A DNA stretch of 64,000 nt from Alcanivorax sp. Lineage in GTDB: Bacteria; Pseudomonadota; Gammaproteobacteria; Pseudomonadales; Alcanivoracaceae. The notes under the pieces are model-generated. The model saw only the letters and a program-made list of their open reading frames with translations, did not search any database and was not told the origin of the DNA. The position numbers were made by a program, and so were the translations under genes. Location: NCBI RefSeq assembly GCF_002726155.1, contig NZ_PBSH01000019.1:52462-116461 (forward strand). Reading direction: 5' to 3'. Every line of letters starts with the position of its first letter. The stretch's first letter is position 1. Below, in pieces: positions 1-10,558 of this stretch.

Positions 1-116
1 GGAAACACCGCCAGCGCCGAACGCCCGGCCAACAAGGCGTCGATGACCGCCTGCTGCCCGGGGCGAAAGGTCTGAAGCTGAAAGGTCTGCTGCAAGTGTT
101 GCTGAAGGGCCTGCAT
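1..116 (-). CDS. RecQ-family ATP-dependent DNA helicase, N-terminal fragment
   Basis: Only the first 38 codons are in the window; the gene continues beyond position 1. Translating the minus strand from the ATG at 116 gives a start that contains FRPGQQAVIDALLAGRSALA. This matches the segment that precedes Walker motif I in RecQ helicases (FRPGQ, then 'vI..ll.GrdvLvvmPTGxGKS'). RecQ enzymes are 3'-5' DNA helicases of recombination and repair. The Walker A motif itself lies outside the window, so the assignment rests on this one segment. It is co-directional with tilS, whose stop is 163 bp upstream. A small inverted repeat lies at 199-216 in that gap. Confidence 0.7.
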   Translation of the reverse strand, partial: MQALQQHLQQTFQLQTFRPGQQAVIDALLAGRSALAVF

Positions 117-198
117 GGCACTCTCTTTTTCGGCAGTAGGATTGGATACGCAAGGGATTCGGGATCAGTCAGCGCAAGTCTGTCAGAGGCGGAATACT

Positions 199-216
199 GA
201 AACGAGCAAGCGTTTC
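199..216. promoter_or_regulatory. Inverted repeat upstream of the RecQ-like gene
   Basis: GAAACG and CGTTTC form a perfect 6-bp inverted repeat around a 6-bp centre, about 85 bp before the RecQ-like start. No U-run follows the stem on either strand, so an operator is as likely as a hairpin. Its half-sites resemble those of the operator-like palindrome at 43787-43804, with a wider spacer. The function is unknown. Confidence 0.3.
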
Positions 217-279
217 GTATTTTACTGTGCGCCAGAACGGACAGCCCCCCGGCGTCTGTAGCGCATGCGGGAGTGCTTG

Positions 280-1581
280 CTAGCGCGGCACTGCGTTTGA
301 AGGCAGCAAATACCAGCGCTCACTGTTGCCACTCTCTTCACCATCGGCCAGACCCACCAGCGGCACACTCACCACCTCACCATCACGGAGCAACAGTGGC
401 CACTGACGCCGCTGCCAGGGCGGCACGCCCGCCGCACGCCAGAGTTCCTTGATCTGTTGATGCAATCCATTGCGGCGCACGACCAGGGAGCCGGACAAGG
501 CCCTGAGCTGCAGATCGCCCGGTGGGCGAAGCACCCAAATATCCCCCTCACCACCTTGCTTTGACCAATGCCAGTGGGGCAAGACCGGCGGCGGCGCCCC
601 TTCAGGCCAGAACTCACCGCCCTGCCAGGGCTGAAAGGCCTCACGTGAAGCCAGATACAATGCCCCACGATACAAGCGTGCCGCGTATCCACCCCACTCA
701 ACCCGCGCCTGGCTATCCCCCGCAGCCAGATGCAGCACCCGCAACTGCTCCAGCACCGCAGCACTGGGGGCGGTAGCCCGGTTTTGCTGTAGCCACCAGC
801 GCAATACATTGCGCTGCCGCGCCAGGGACAAATCGGCCAAATCCGTAAGCGGAAAGGACGCTCCGGCCACACCAAGTCTGTCTGCATCCTGTACCGCGAT
901 TTCATGGAGCAGCTCACCGGCTTCCGACATATGATCTGCTGCCCGGGCAAGCGTGGCGTCGGCGCCGGGCCAGCGATCACGCAGTGCCGGCAGAATGGTG
1001 TGACGCAGGTAATTACGGCGCAAGGACTGATCCTGATTGCTGGGATCTTCGCGCCAGTTAAGCGATAACGACGCCCCCCAATGCTCCAGCGTCTGACGGT
1101 CAACGCCCAGCAACGGCCGCCAAAGCGACACATCTTTTTGCTGACTGTGCTCACGCATGGCCGATAGCCCCTGCACACCCGCTCCGCGCAGGAGCCGGAA
1201 CAGCAAGGTTTCTGCCTGGTCATTGCGATGATGCGCCATCACCAGCGTCGCCCCCTGGGCACGGGCCAATGGCAATAGCACACGATAACGGGCATCACGG
1301 GCACCGGCTTCAAGTCCTTCGGCCATGTCGACAGCCACCTTTTCGATGGCGAGCGAGATACCTTGCTGATCCGCCAGCGACTGGCAAAAGCGTGCCCAGT
1401 CCTGGCTGTCAGCCTGTAATTGATGGTCAATATGAACAGCGGAGAGGCGCGGGCCCAGGCCCGCTTTTATCAGGAGGTGAAGCAACAGAGCGGAGTCCAG
1501 CCCGCCACTGAGGGCCAGCAGAAGAGATCCTTCAGGGGCCTGTTCAGCCAGCGACCGGCTGAACGCGGCGGCATCGGACAT
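280..1581 (-). CDS. tilS: tRNA(Ile)-lysidine synthase TilS
   Basis: TilS is a cytosolic ATP-pyrophosphatase. It attaches lysine to C34 of the CAU-anticodon tRNA-Ile2, which changes its decoding from AUG to AUA and its charging from Met to Ile. The 433-residue protein has the PP-loop SGGLDS at residues 25-30, a second conserved stretch (AHHRNDQAETLLFRLLRG) near 117-134, and a C-terminal half consistent with the TilS substrate-binding and C-terminal domains. The length is normal for the family (E. coli about 430). The ATG at 1581 lies two bases after the accA stop, so the gene is almost certainly translated from the accA transcript. It is the last gene of the large minus-strand block before the RecQ-like gene. 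Confidence 0.95.
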   Translation of the reverse strand: MSDAAAFSRSLAEQAPEGSLLLALSGGLDSALLLHLLIKAGLGPRLSAVHIDHQLQADSQDWARFCQSLADQQGISLAIEKVAVDMAEGLEAGARDARYRVLLPLARAQGATLVMAHHRNDQAETLLFRLLRGAGVQGLSAMREHSQQKDVSLWRPLLGVDRQTLEHWGASLSLNWREDPSNQDQSLRRNYLRHTILPALRDRWPGADATLARAADHMSEAGELLHEIAVQDADRLGVAGASFPLTDLADLSLARQRNVLRWWLQQNRATAPSAAVLEQLRVLHLAAGDSQARVEWGGYAARLYRGALYLASREAFQPWQGGEFWPEGAPPPVLPHWHWSKQGGEGDIWVLRPPGDLQLRALSGSLVVRRNGLHQQIKELWRAAGVPPWQRRQWPLLLRDGEVVSVPLVGLADGEESGNSERWYLLPSNAVPR

Positions 1582-1583
1582 GG

Positions 1584-2555
1584 TTATTCGTCAGCGGGAT
1601 CGCTGGCCACGTTACCGTAGCTCATCAGGCGCTCGTAACGGCGGTCGATCAGCGTATCCATTTCCATGGCGCGTAGCGATTCCAGCTGGGTTTCCAGCGC
1701 CTTGCGAACGGCATCAGCGGCCTGGTCGTGATCGCGGTGAGCCCCGCCCAGCGGCTCCTTGATAACCTGATCCACAATGCCCAGCTCGTGCAACCGGCCG
1801 GCGGTGAGGCCCATTGCCTCTGCCGCTTCCGGCGCCTTGTCGGCACTACGCCAGAGAATCGACGCGCAGCCTTCCGGAGAAATCACTGAATAAGTAGAGA
1901 ATTCCAGCATCTGCAAATGGTCACAGACACCAATGGCCAAGGCGCCACCGGACCCACCCTCACCAATCACCGTGGCGATAATCGGCGTTTTCAGCTGGGA
2001 CATAACGCGCAAATTACGGGCAATAGCTTCCGACTGACCACGCTCTTCCGCATCAATACCCGGGAAAGCGCCGGGCGTATCAATAAAGGTGAGTACCGGC
2101 AGCTTGAAACGTTCAGCCATTTCCATCAGACGCAGCGCTTTGCGGTAGCCTTCCGGTTTCGGCATGCCGAAATTGCGGCGCACCTTCTCTTTCACTTCGC
2201 GGCCTTTCTGATGGCCAATCACCATCACCGGCTGACCTGACAGGCGCGTCATGCCCCCAATGATGGCCGGATCATCGGCAAAAGCACGGTCGCCGTGCAG
2301 CTCGTCAAAATCGGTAAAAATCCGTTTGATGTAATCCAGCATGTAAGGGCGCTTGGGATGCCGGGACAGCTGGGAAATTTGCCAGGAGCTAAGGCCGCGA
2401 AAGATGCTTTCGGTGAGCGTAATACTTTTTTCCTGCAGCTTGGCCACTTCCTCGGAAATGTTCACCTCGCTGCCACTGCCCACCAAACGCAATTCCTCGA
2501 TTTTCGCTTCCAGGTCGGCAATCGGTTGTTCAAATTCGAGGAAATTGGGATTCAT
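1584..2555 (-). CDS. accA: Acetyl-CoA carboxylase carboxyltransferase subunit alpha
   Basis: AccA and AccD form the carboxyltransferase that moves CO2 from biotin-BCCP to acetyl-CoA to make malonyl-CoA, the first committed step of fatty-acid synthesis. The 323-residue product begins [19 protein letters not shown], the classic AccA N-terminal helix, and carries the crotonase-like core around [20 protein letters not shown] (about residues 155-175) and [13 protein letters not shown]. The length matches E. coli AccA (319). It is followed at once by tilS. It is separated from dnaE upstream by an unusual 363-bp spacer holding a 7-bp-periodic palindrome, whereas most junctions in this block are overlaps of a few bases. 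Confidence 0.97.
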   Translation of the reverse strand: MNPNFLEFEQPIADLEAKIEELRLVGSGSEVNISEEVAKLQEKSITLTESIFRGLSSWQISQLSRHPKRPYMLDYIKRIFTDFDELHGDRAFADDPAIIGGMTRLSGQPVMVIGHQKGREVKEKVRRNFGMPKPEGYRKALRLMEMAERFKLPVLTFIDTPGAFPGIDAEERGQSEAIARNLRVMSQLKTPIIATVIGEGGSGGALAIGVCDHLQMLEFSTYSVISPEGCASILWRSADKAPEAAEAMGLTAGRLHELGIVDQVIKEPLGGAHRDHDQAADAVRKALETQLESLRAMEMDTLIDRRYERLMSYGNVASDPADE

Positions 2556-2754
2556 ATTCTGAGCCTGTTCAAGGTGTTATCAGCATGCGCCCGGACCAGA
2601 ATGGCCGTTCCCTGGCGCCAATAAGGCAGAAACGCTACGCCGGCGAACCCCGAACGCAACCTGCCCATAAAAGAATGCAACAAGTGTAGCCGCAACCCAA
2701 TGACAACGTCGAGACATGGCCAACATGGCTAGGTTGCAAACTGTTTCAGCAAGA

Positions 2755-2913
2755 GACGCGGCACGCCCCACGCTTCACGCAACAACGCGGGAGAGCATCG
2801 AACATAAAGAACGGCCCTGCGTCGCGCCCAAGCGCCTGAATCGCGGACTCCGACACCTCGGCTACAGCGCAGCTTTCTCGTGTTGAAGCGTGGTGCGTGG
2901 TGCGTGGTGCGTC
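2755..2913. repeat. 7-bp-periodic inverted repeat (CACGC-nn type)
   Basis: This occupies the 363-bp gap 2556-2918 between dnaE and accA, where no gene is seen. The left arm (2755-2786) and the reverse complement of the right arm (2884-2913) both read GACGC followed by three CACGC pentamers and CAAC, each pentamer separated from the next by two variable bases. The variable pairs are gg, cc, tt, aa on the left and ac, ac, ac, tt on the right. The pentamers therefore match perfectly between arms while the dinucleotides mostly do not. About 100 bp of unrelated sequence separates the arms. Members with other pentamers occur at 25893, 26364, 39391 and 62799. The rest of the gap (2556-2754) shows nothing recognisable. 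Confidence 0.8.
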
Positions 2914-2918
2914 TAATG

Positions 2919-5900
2919 TTAATACTCCATCCGCACTGCGTCTTCACCAAAGCGCACGCGCAGCTCTTCCACCAGTGACTCATGGGGGCTGATTTTCCAT
3001 TCGTCGCCCAGCCAGAAACTGGCAGCGGCAATGTTGTGGTCCAGATCCAGCAGCACCGGGGTATTCCCGCCCTGGTACGGCGACAGCATCTGCTGGAGCT
3101 GTCGGGGCAAATCGTCCGCCACCGGCACCGCCACACGCAAACGGCGGGCAAAGGTTTCCCGGGCCTGGCGCATATCCATGATTTCGTCGGCGACCAGATT
3201 AAAACCGCCTGTGTATTCGTCGTTGCGGACCCCGCCCTTGAAGATCAGCAGGGTATCTTTCTGCACCAGCTCGCCGTATTCGGCAAAGGTCTTGCCGAAG
3301 ACAGACACTTCTACCCGCCCGGTTTTATCATCCAGGGTGATAAACGCCATCCGATCGCCACTGCGTTTGCTGCGGGTAATACGCAGCGCCACCACCAGCC
3401 CGGCGATGGTGGCGGCCTCCCCTTTGCCGGTGGGCTGCAGGGAATTGATTCGGGCGGTCACGAATTGCCGCACTTCTTTTTCATACTGGTCGATGGGGTG
3501 GCCGGTCAAAAACAGGCCCAGGGTGTCACGCTCGCCATTAAGACGGGTTTCATCGTTCCAGGCGCGGGCCGGTTTCCATTCCACCGCCGTGGCCGGACTG
3601 TCATCCACGGCCCCGAACATATCCATGATGCCAGCCGCTTCGTTGCGGGCGTCCTGATCTGCAGCAGCGATGGCGTCCGGCAAGGTGGCCAGCAACTGCG
3701 CGCGGTCGTGGAAACTGCTTTTCGGTCCCAGCTTGTCCAGTACCCCGGCGCGCACCATGGCTTCCAGGGAACGACGGTTGATCTTTTTCAGGTCGATGCG
3801 GCGACAGAAATCAAACAGGTCCTTGAACTCACCGCCATCCGCCCGCGCCGATACGATGGCATCAATGGGGCCTTCGCCCAGCCCCTTGATCGCGCCCAGG
3901 CCATAGACGATGTCGCCCTCCGGGTTCACGGTGAAGCGGTAGCCACAGGAGTTCACATCCGGCGGCAGCACCTGCAACCCCATGGTTTTGCATTCATCAA
4001 TGAAGGTCACCACCTTGTCGGTGTTCTGCATATCTGCAGAGATGGTGGCGGCCATGAACTCTGCCGGGTAGTGAACCTTGAGCCAAGCGGTCTGGTAGGC
4101 AACCAGCGCATAGGCGGCGGAGTGGGATTTGTTGAACCCGTAGCCCGCGAATTTTTCCACCAGGTCAAAAATTTTCATGGCCAGGTCCGGGTCCACACCC
4201 TTCCCTTTTGCGCCTTCTTCGAAGATCGCCCGCTGCTTGGCCATTTCTTCAGGCTTTTTCTTGCCCATGGCCCGGCGCAGCATGTCAGCGCCGCCCAGCG
4301 TGTAACCGGCCAGCTCCTGGGCAATCTGCATCACCTGCTCCTGATACAGGATAACCCCGTACGAAGGCTTCAGGATCGGCTCCAACCACTCATGCTGATA
4401 TTGCGGATCCGGGTAGGCCAGCGGTTCGCGACCGTGCTTACGGTTCACGAAGTTGTCCACCATGCCGGACTCCAGCGGGCCCGGACGGTACAGCGCCACC
4501 AAAGCGATGATGTCTTCGAATACGTCAGGCTGCAGCTTTTTGATCAGCTCCTTCATGCCCTGACTTTCCAGCTGGAACACCGCCGTGGTATCGCCCCGCT
4601 TGAGCAGGTCGAAACTGGGGCCGTCATCCAGGGGGATGTGATCAATCACCAGATCATCCAGCCCTTCGCGGCCGCGCTTCACGTTGGCGGCTTTGACGGC
4701 CCAGTCGATGATGGTCAAGGTTTTCAGACCGAGGAAGTCAAACTTCACCAGGCCAGCGGACTCCACATCGTCCTTGTCGTACTGGGTGACCAGGTTGGTG
4801 CCGTCTTCTTCACAGTAAAGCGGCGCGAAGTCCGTCAGCTTGCCCGGGGCGATCACCACGCCCCCGGCGTGCTTGCCCACGTTGCGGGTCAGACCTTCCA
4901 GCTTGAAGGCCATCTCCATGATTTCGTTGGCGGCATCCTTGTCGGAATTTTCGTCGCTTTCCAGAAATTCCCGCAGGGTTTCTTCCTGCTCCAGCGCCTT
5001 GGTCAGCGTCATACCCGGAATGCCGGGGATCATCTTGGACAGGCGATCGGCCAGCCCGTAGGGCTTGCCCTGCACCCGTGCCACGTCACGCACCACCGCC
5101 TTGGCGGCCATGGTACCGAAGGTGATGATCTGGCTCACCGCGTCACGGCCGTACTTGTCCGCCACGTAGTTGATCACGCGGTCGCGCTTTTCCATGCAGA
5201 AGTCGACGTCAAAGTCAGGCATGGAGACCCGTTCCGGGTTCAGGAAACGTTCGAACAGCAAGTCGTAACCGATGGGGTCCAGGTCAGTAATCTTCATGGC
5301 ATAGGCCACCAAGGAGCCCGCACCAGACCCCCGGCCCGGGCCCACCGGCACTTCGTTGTCCTTGCCCCACTGAATAAAGTCGGCAACGATCAGAAAGTAA
5401 CCGGGGAACCCCATCTGGTTGATGATATCCAGCTCGAACCGCAGCCGGTCATCGTAGTCTTTACGTTTTATCGCGTATTCAGGATCATTTTCATCCAGCA
5501 AAACCTTGAGACGCTCTTCCAGCCCGTCACGGGAGACTTTTTCAAAATACTGCTCGATGGTCATGCCGTCCGGAATCGGGAAATCCGGCAGGAAGTTTTC
5601 CCCCAGACGAATGTCCAACGTGCAGCGGCGGGCGATCTCCACCGTGTTTTCAAGCGCTTCGGGCAGGTCAGCAAACAGCTCCGCCATTTCGTCGGCGGAT
5701 TTCAGATACTGCTCTTCGGAGTATTTTTTCGGACGGCGCGGGTCATCCAGGGTGTTGCCATCGTGGATACACACCCGCGACTCATGGGCCTCAAAGTCTT
5801 CCCGGCGCAGAAAACGCACATCGTTGGTTGCCACAACCGGCAGCCCCAACTGCACCGCCAAGGCAACGCTGGCATGCAGGCAATCTTCATCGCCCGGGCG

Positions 5901-6419
5901 TGAAGTACGCTGTACCTCGAGATAAAAACGGTCGCCATACACCGAGGCAAGCCAGCTCGCATATTGCTGGGCCAGCTCGTGCTTGTCGGCCAGCAACAGT
6001 TGCCCCACTTCGCCCTGGGAAGCCGCAGAAAGCACAATCAGGCCTTCGTTCAGCTCAGCGACCCATTCCGGTTTCACCAGCGCCCGGCCCCGATCCTGGT
6101 TGGTCTGCCAGGCGCGGCTAATCAGCAACGTCAGGTTCTGATATCCGGCTTCGTTGAGCACCAGAAACGACAGACAGGCAGGTTCGTCAATGTGTGTGCC
6201 CTGCACCCAGAGGTCGGCGCCCATCAGCGGCTTGATCCCCGCATTCATGGCGTTCTGGTAAAACTTGATCAGCGCAAACAGGTTTGAATCGTCGGTAACG
6301 GCCACCGCCGGAATTTTCTGGTTTACACAGGTCTTGGTCAGTTCCTTGACCCGTACCACGCCATCGACCAGCGAATAGTCGGTATGCAAGCGCAGGTGGA
6401 CAAATTTGGGGTCACTCAA
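2919..6419 (-). CDS. dnaE: DNA polymerase III subunit alpha
   Basis: DnaE is the catalytic subunit of the replicative polymerase. At 1166 residues it has the family's full length (E. coli 1160). The N-terminal PHP domain starts with [13 protein letters not shown] near residues 8-20. The palm aspartates are in PDFDVDF near residue 400, where E. coli has D401 and D403. The conserved [16 protein letters not shown] stretch and the finger segment [18 protein letters not shown] are intact, followed by the helix-hairpin-helix and OB regions. Its start overlaps the rnhB stop by 4 bp (ATGA), which suggests translational coupling. This is the normal neighbour order lpxB-rnhB-dnaE-accA in gammaproteobacteria. 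Confidence 0.98.
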   Translation of the reverse strand: MSDPKFVHLRLHTDYSLVDGVVRVKELTKTCVNQKIPAVAVTDDSNLFALIKFYQNAMNAGIKPLMGADLWVQGTHIDEPACLSFLVLNEAGYQNLTLLISRAWQTNQDRGRALVKPEWVAELNEGLIVLSAASQGEVGQLLLADKHELAQQYASWLASVYGDRFYLEVQRTSRPGDEDCLHASVALAVQLGLPVVATNDVRFLRREDFEAHESRVCIHDGNTLDDPRRPKKYSEEQYLKSADEMAELFADLPEALENTVEIARRCTLDIRLGENFLPDFPIPDGMTIEQYFEKVSRDGLEERLKVLLDENDPEYAIKRKDYDDRLRFELDIINQMGFPGYFLIVADFIQWGKDNEVPVGPGRGSGAGSLVAYAMKITDLDPIGYDLLFERFLNPERVSMPDFDVDFCMEKRDRVINYVADKYGRDAVSQIITFGTMAAKAVVRDVARVQGKPYGLADRLSKMIPGIPGMTLTKALEQEETLREFLESDENSDKDAANEIMEMAFKLEGLTRNVGKHAGGVVIAPGKLTDFAPLYCEEDGTNLVTQYDKDDVESAGLVKFDFLGLKTLTIIDWAVKAANVKRGREGLDDLVIDHIPLDDGPSFDLLKRGDTTAVFQLESQGMKELIKKLQPDVFEDIIALVALYRPGPLESGMVDNFVNRKHGREPLAYPDPQYQHEWLEPILKPSYGVILYQEQVMQIAQELAGYTLGGADMLRRAMGKKKPEEMAKQRAIFEEGAKGKGVDPDLAMKIFDLVEKFAGYGFNKSHSAAYALVAYQTAWLKVHYPAEFMAATISADMQNTDKVVTFIDECKTMGLQVLPPDVNSCGYRFTVNPEGDIVYGLGAIKGLGEGPIDAIVSARADGGEFKDLFDFCRRIDLKKINRRSLEAMVRAGVLDKLGPKSSFHDRAQLLATLPDAIAAADQDARNEAAGIMDMFGAVDDSPATAVEWKPARAWNDETRLNGERDTLGLFLTGHPIDQYEKEVRQFVTARINSLQPTGKGEAATIAGLVVALRITRSKRSGDRMAFITLDDKTGRVEVSVFGKTFAEYGELVQKDTLLIFKGGVRNDEYTGGFNLVADEIMDMRQARETFARRLRVAVPVADDLPRQLQQMLSPYQGGNTPVLLDLDHNIAAASFWLGDEWKISPHESLVEELRVRFGEDAVRMEY

Positions 6420-7078
6420 AACAGGTTCCCTTGGGCAATTGCTGCGGCGACCGGACCAAAGGAGCGTCGATGCTCGGCCAGGGCGCCATGTTGTTCCAGA
6501 GCCGCCATATGCACCGCTGTCGGGTAGCCTTTATGGCGGTCGAAGCCGTACTGGGGGTAGCGCGCATGAAGGTCATGCATTTCCCGATCCCGGGCCACTT
6601 TGGCAAGGATCGATGCAGCAGAGATGGCGGGAACCCGACCATCCCCTTTTACCACCGCCTGTGACGGGCACGGCAAGTCCGGCACCCGGTTGCCATCGAT
6701 CAGCACGGCCTGAGCTGCCATCGGTAAGCCGGCCACGGCCCGCTGCATCGCCAGCATTGTCGCATGCAGGATATTCAGCTCGTCAATCTCCGCGGGCTCG
6801 GCGCGCCCCAAGGCCCAGCCCAGAGCATGAGACTTGATCTCAGCTTCCAGCGCCAACCTTTTCTTTTCACTGATTTTCTTGGAATCAGCCAAGCCGACAA
6901 TGGGGTGTTGAGGGTCGAGAACAACAGCGGCTGTCACCACCGCGCCCACCAACGGCCCGCGGCCCACTTCATCCACGCCCGCCACCAGCATGCCGGGCTG
7001 CCAGGTAAACGCGGAAGGGATAAAAGGGTCCGCCAGAGCATATTCCGAAAACGGATCGCACGATTGCGATGGTGCCAT
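6416..7078 (-). CDS. rnhB: Ribonuclease HII
   Basis: RNase HII removes ribonucleotides embedded in DNA and RNA from RNA-DNA hybrids. The 220-residue protein has the type 2 RNase H active-site opening [20 protein letters not shown], with the catalytic Asp-Glu pair, and further conserved stretches DGNRVP and [18 protein letters not shown]. It has about 20 extra N-terminal residues compared with E. coli (198). No better internal ATG lies close to the motif; a start at the Met of the [10 protein letters not shown] segment would remove too much. The ATG shares one base with the lpxB stop (TGATG), and the 3' end overlaps dnaE by 4 bp. Confidence 0.95.
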   Translation of the reverse strand: MAPSQSCDPFSEYALADPFIPSAFTWQPGMLVAGVDEVGRGPLVGAVVTAAVVLDPQHPIVGLADSKKISEKKRLALEAEIKSHALGWALGRAEPAEIDELNILHATMLAMQRAVAGLPMAAQAVLIDGNRVPDLPCPSQAVVKGDGRVPAISAASILAKVARDREMHDLHARYPQYGFDRHKGYPTAVHMAALEQHGALAEHRRSFGPVAAAIAQGNLF

Positions 7079-8229
7079 CAGGCCTCCAGCAGTTGGGCTA
7101 CGGCGGCGGCCGCTTTCTCGCTGGCGCCACCACGAAGCTGTTGATGGACATCCTGAAACCGGGCTTTCAGGGCCAGGGCTTGTTCCGGCTGATCGAACCA
7201 GCGGCGCACGGCGTTAACAATAGCGTCCGTGGTCAATGCCTCCTGAATCAGTTCAGGCACCATTTCCTGCCGGCACAGCAGATTCGGCAGTGATACAAAT
7301 TCGCTCTTTATTAAACGGCTGACGATGGCGTAAGTCACGGCTCCGACCCGGTAGCCAACCACCATGGGTTTGGTCAGTAGCAAACCTTCCAGCGTGGCCG
7401 TACCCGATGCCATAAGCACCACATCGGCCGCCGCCATCACGGTCCGGCTCTGGCCATCGACCAGAGACACAGGCAACCCCGGTTGCGTATCCAGTAATGT
7501 CTGTATTTGCTCACGGCGTGCAGCGTTGGCGGCGGGAATCACAAACTGCAACGCAGGGTCTTGCTGGTTCAACACCACCATTGCGTCCAGAAAGGCCGGC
7601 ATCAATTGACCCACTTCCCCACCACGACTTCCCGGCAGGACGGCCAGAATGCGGGCATCTTGATTCAACGATAAGTCCGCGCGCGCGCCTGCCACATCCG
7701 TATCCAGGGGGATACGGTCGGCGAGTGGGTGTCCTACAAAAGCCACCGGCACCTGATGCTGCTCGTAGAAGCGGGCTTCGAACGGCAACAGTGTCAGCAT
7801 CAGATCGATACTTTTCTTGATGCCCTTGATTCGCCCCTGACGCCAGGCCCATACCGACGGGCTCACGTAATGAACGGTTTTCAGACCACGATCGTGGAGC
7901 CGGCGCGCAATGGGCAAGGTGAAATCAGGGGAATCAATACCAATGACCACATCCGGTTTCTGTTCCAGCAGAAACCGGACCAGCGATTTACGCAGACGCA
8001 GTAATTCGGGCAGATGGGAAAGCACTTCGGTGATTCCCATCACCGACAGTTTTTCCATGGGGAACAAGCTGCTGAGCCCCGCCTGGGCCATCTCCTCGCC
8101 ACCGACACCGATAAAGCGCGCACCGGGATAACGGGCAGCAAGGGCCTGCATCAGGCCCGCCCCGAGGATATCCCCGGACGCCTCACCGGCGATCAACGCG
8201 ACAAGCGGAGCATCCTTGCGCTTTGTCAT
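7078..8229 (-). CDS. lpxB: Lipid-A-disaccharide synthase
   Basis: LpxB is a GT-B glycosyltransferase (GT19). It joins UDP-2,3-diacylglucosamine and 2,3-diacylglucosamine-1-phosphate (lipid X) to make the lipid A disaccharide at the inner face of the cytoplasmic membrane. The 383-residue product has the expected N-terminal [27 protein letters not shown] and the C-terminal nucleotide-binding part around [24 protein letters not shown]. The length equals that of E. coli LpxB (382). It lies one base from lpxA and overlaps rnhB by one base, so lpxA-lpxB-rnhB-dnaE form one tightly coupled run. Confidence 0.97.
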   Translation of the reverse strand: MTKRKDAPLVALIAGEASGDILGAGLMQALAARYPGARFIGVGGEEMAQAGLSSLFPMEKLSVMGITEVLSHLPELLRLRKSLVRFLLEQKPDVVIGIDSPDFTLPIARRLHDRGLKTVHYVSPSVWAWRQGRIKGIKKSIDLMLTLLPFEARFYEQHQVPVAFVGHPLADRIPLDTDVAGARADLSLNQDARILAVLPGSRGGEVGQLMPAFLDAMVVLNQQDPALQFVIPAANAARREQIQTLLDTQPGLPVSLVDGQSRTVMAAADVVLMASGTATLEGLLLTKPMVVGYRVGAVTYAIVSRLIKSEFVSLPNLLCRQEMVPELIQEALTTDAIVNAVRRWFDQPEQALALKARFQDVHQQLRGGASEKAAAAVAQLLEA

Positions 8230-8230
8230 A

Positions 8231-8998
8231 TCAGCGGGTGATACCGCGCTCGGACGCTTTCAGAGAATCGATAAAAATTTGCAGCGCATCTGACGGCGCC
8301 ATGGCTTCCAGTTCGGCCAGTGCCTGTTCCAGCGTGAGCCCTTGGCGATAGACCACCTTATAGGCCTGACGCAGGCTGCTGACCACATCCTTGGACCAGC
8401 CACGACGGAGCATGCCTTCAAAGTTCATGCTGCGCGCGCTGGCCGGATTACCGGAGACCATCACATAAGCCGGAATATCTTTCAGTACCAGCGAACAACC
8501 GGAAGTCATGGCATAGGAGCCGATCTTGCAGAACTGGTGCACACCGGTCATGCCGCCGAGAATCACGCCATTGCCCACATGCGCATGGCCCGCCACCGAG
8601 GCATTGTTGGCAAAAATACAGTCATCGCCAATCATGCAATCGTGCGCCACATGCACATAGGCCATTAGCAAGTTACGACTACCGATTTTAGTCAGGGAAT
8701 TATCCTGAATGGTACCGCGATGAATGGTGACCGATTCACGGATAACATTGTCGTCGCCAATTTCCAGACGAGTCGGTTCCCCGTTGTACTTCTTGTCCTG
8801 GCAATCCTCGCCGACGGACGCGAACTGGAAAATGTGGTTATTGCGACCAATGGTTGTCGGCCCCTTGATGACCACATGGGAAGCCACCACGGTACCTGCA
8901 CCGATTTTCACGTCGGGGCCAATAATGGAATACGGGCCCACCTGCACATCCTCTGCAAGCTCCGCAGCCGGATCAATAAGGGCGGTCGGATGAATCAT
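8231..8998 (-). CDS. lpxA: UDP-N-acetylglucosamine acyltransferase
   Basis: LpxA transfers a 3-hydroxyacyl chain from acyl-ACP to the 3-OH of UDP-GlcNAc, the first step of lipid A synthesis in the cytosol. The 255-residue sequence is a left-handed beta-helix of hexapeptide repeats (IGPDVKIGAGTVV, IGDDCIFANNASVAGH and so on). The catalytic His is in the VHVAHDCMIGDD segment (residue about 121; E. coli H125). A helical C-terminal domain follows. It lies 72 bp after fabZ and one base before lpxB, giving the standard lpxD-fabZ-lpxA-lpxB order. Confidence 0.97.
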   Translation of the reverse strand: MIHPTALIDPAAELAEDVQVGPYSIIGPDVKIGAGTVVASHVVIKGPTTIGRNNHIFQFASVGEDCQDKKYNGEPTRLEIGDDNVIRESVTIHRGTIQDNSLTKIGSRNLLMAYVHVAHDCMIGDDCIFANNASVAGHAHVGNGVILGGMTGVHQFCKIGSYAMTSGCSLVLKDIPAYVMVSGNPASARSMNFEGMLRRGWSKDVVSSLRQAYKVVYRQGLTLEQALAELEAMAPSDALQIFIDSLKASERGITR

Positions 8999-9070
8999 GG
9001 ACTAGTCACTTTTATTTTGATGGTGAAGGCAGGGAGTATACGCCAGCTGGTCACTGGCGTACGGGCGGGA

Positions 9071-9520
9071 TCAGACTTTTTGCTCAGCTACGAGCATTTC
9101 TGCGCTCGCAACGGTTTTCCCGTCTACCTGCGCCTCACAGGTGAATTTCAGAATATTGCGCTTTACCACCACATACTCTGCAAACAGATGCAGAGTATCC
9201 CCCGGGATCACCCGACGTTTGAAACGCGCCTTGTCAGTCCCCACCAGCAGGTAAATATAGCCGTCAGAGGGCTTCTTTTTTTCCGTTACAAATCCCAGAA
9301 TACCCGCCGCCTGCGCCATCGCTTCGATGATCAACACGCCGGGCATGATGGGTTCTTCAGGAAAATGGCCGTTGAAGAACGGCTCATTGATCGTCACGTT
9401 TTTCAACGCTTCAATCCGTTTTCCGGGTTCCAGATTCAACACCCGGTCAATCAACAAAAAAGGGTAACGATGGGGCAGGTATTCCCTGACCTCTTGGATA
9501 TCCATCATCATGTGTTCCAC
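9071..9520 (-). CDS. fabZ: 3-hydroxyacyl-ACP dehydratase FabZ
   Basis: FabZ dehydrates 3-hydroxyacyl-ACP in fatty-acid elongation and competes with LpxA for the same substrate, which explains the shared operon. The 149-residue hotdog protein has the N-terminal [15 protein letters not shown] stretch, the catalytic His in [21 protein letters not shown] and the catalytic Glu of that same helix. The length is typical (E. coli 151). The start could be Met1 or the Met-Met-Met cluster within the first five codons. The spacers are short: 27 bp to lpxD and 72 bp to lpxA. Confidence 0.97.
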   Translation of the reverse strand: MEHMMMDIQEVREYLPHRYPFLLIDRVLNLEPGKRIEALKNVTINEPFFNGHFPEEPIMPGVLIIEAMAQAAGILGFVTEKKKPSDGYIYLLVGTDKARFKRRVIPGDTLHLFAEYVVVKRNILKFTCEAQVDGKTVASAEMLVAEQKV

Positions 9521-9547
9521 ACAGGCAAGTACCGCAAAACGCGGAAA

Positions 9548-10558
9548 TTAGTCGCTTAAACGCTCAAGCTTGCGCACACGGCGGGCCAGATCATCCAGAT
9601 TCCGAAAACGCGCCACGTTCCGACGATAGCGGGATTGGCTGTCCACAGGCAACGCAGAGCCATAGGTCCCCGGTTCCTTGATTGAGCTGGAGACCAGTGA
9701 CATGGCCAGGATTTGCACCTTGTCACACACCTCGATGTGACCAGCAATACCGGCGGCTCCACCGATCAGGCAGAACGAACCGATTTTTGCTGAACCCGCG
9801 ATGCCAGCTTTCCCGGCGATAGCAGTATGATCACCAATGACAACGTTGTGAGCGACCTGGATCTGATTATCCAGAATCACGCCATTGCCAATAATGGTAT
9901 CGTCGATTGCACCACGGTCCACTGTGGTGCCAGCGCCGATTTCTACATCGGCACCGATGGTGACACCGCCGACCTGGTGAAGCTTGGTCCAGCCCGCGCC
10001 ATTAAAGGCGAATCCGAAACCATCACCACCGATCACGCAATTGGCGTGTATGATAGTGCGCGGACCCAGTGTGACACCATGGTAAATTGTAACATTTGGC
10101 CAAATTCGGCACTGGTCACCGATATGGGAGCCTGCGCCAACTACGCTATTGGCCATGATGACAGCCCCCTCTCCCACCGTCACATTCGCTTCCACCACCG
10201 CATTTGGACCAATGGAAGCTGAATCGGCAATCCGGGCTGTCGCATCAATCACCGCAGCAGGATGCACACCCACTTGCGGTTGCGGCGCCACCTCAAAAAA
10301 GGCACTGGCCTTGGCAAAGGCAAGGTACGGGTCTTTAACGATCAGGGCCGCCACCGGGCAATATGCCCGCTGGGACTCAGGAATCAGCACCGCCCCCGCA
10401 CCGGTCTGTTCCAGAAACGACCGATAGCGAGGATTGGCGAGAAAGGTAAGCTGGCTGGATGAGGCGGACTGGATCGTACCCAGACCGTCCACCACGTGGC
10501 TGGCCTCTCCGACCAGCTCCGCACCCAGCTTTTCTGCAAGCGCTCCGAGAGTCAGCAT
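9548..10558 (-). CDS. lpxD: UDP-3-O-(3-hydroxyacyl)glucosamine N-acyltransferase
   Basis: LpxD adds the second, N-linked 3-hydroxyacyl chain in lipid A synthesis. The 336-residue protein has the N-terminal uridine-binding domain (MLTLGALAEKLGAELVGEA), then a long hexapeptide-repeat beta-helix with the catalytic His segment NQIQVAHNVVIGDH (about residue 236) and the C-terminal helix ending RNVARFRNLDDLARRVRKLE. The length is normal (E. coli 341). Its ATG shares one base with the skp stop (TAATG), so translation is coupled to the chaperone gene upstream. Confidence 0.97.
   Translation of the reverse strand: MLTLGALAEKLGAELVGEASHVVDGLGTIQSASSSQLTFLANPRYRSFLEQTGAGAVLIPESQRAYCPVAALIVKDPYLAFAKASAFFEVAPQPQVGVHPAAVIDATARIADSASIGPNAVVEANVTVGEGAVIMANSVVGAGSHIGDQCRIWPNVTIYHGVTLGPRTIIHANCVIGGDGFGFAFNGAGWTKLHQVGGVTIGADVEIGAGTTVDRGAIDDTIIGNGVILDNQIQVAHNVVIGDHTAIAGKAGIAGSAKIGSFCLIGGAAGIAGHIEVCDKVQILAMSLVSSSIKEPGTYGSALPVDSQSRYRRNVARFRNLDDLARRVRKLERLSD

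Noticed and set aside
2982..5903. 973-residue open frame on the plus strand opposite dnaE
   Set aside because: It is the antisense frame of a GC-rich essential gene, has no family motif and is rich in His/Gln/Val as expected from the complement of dnaE codons.
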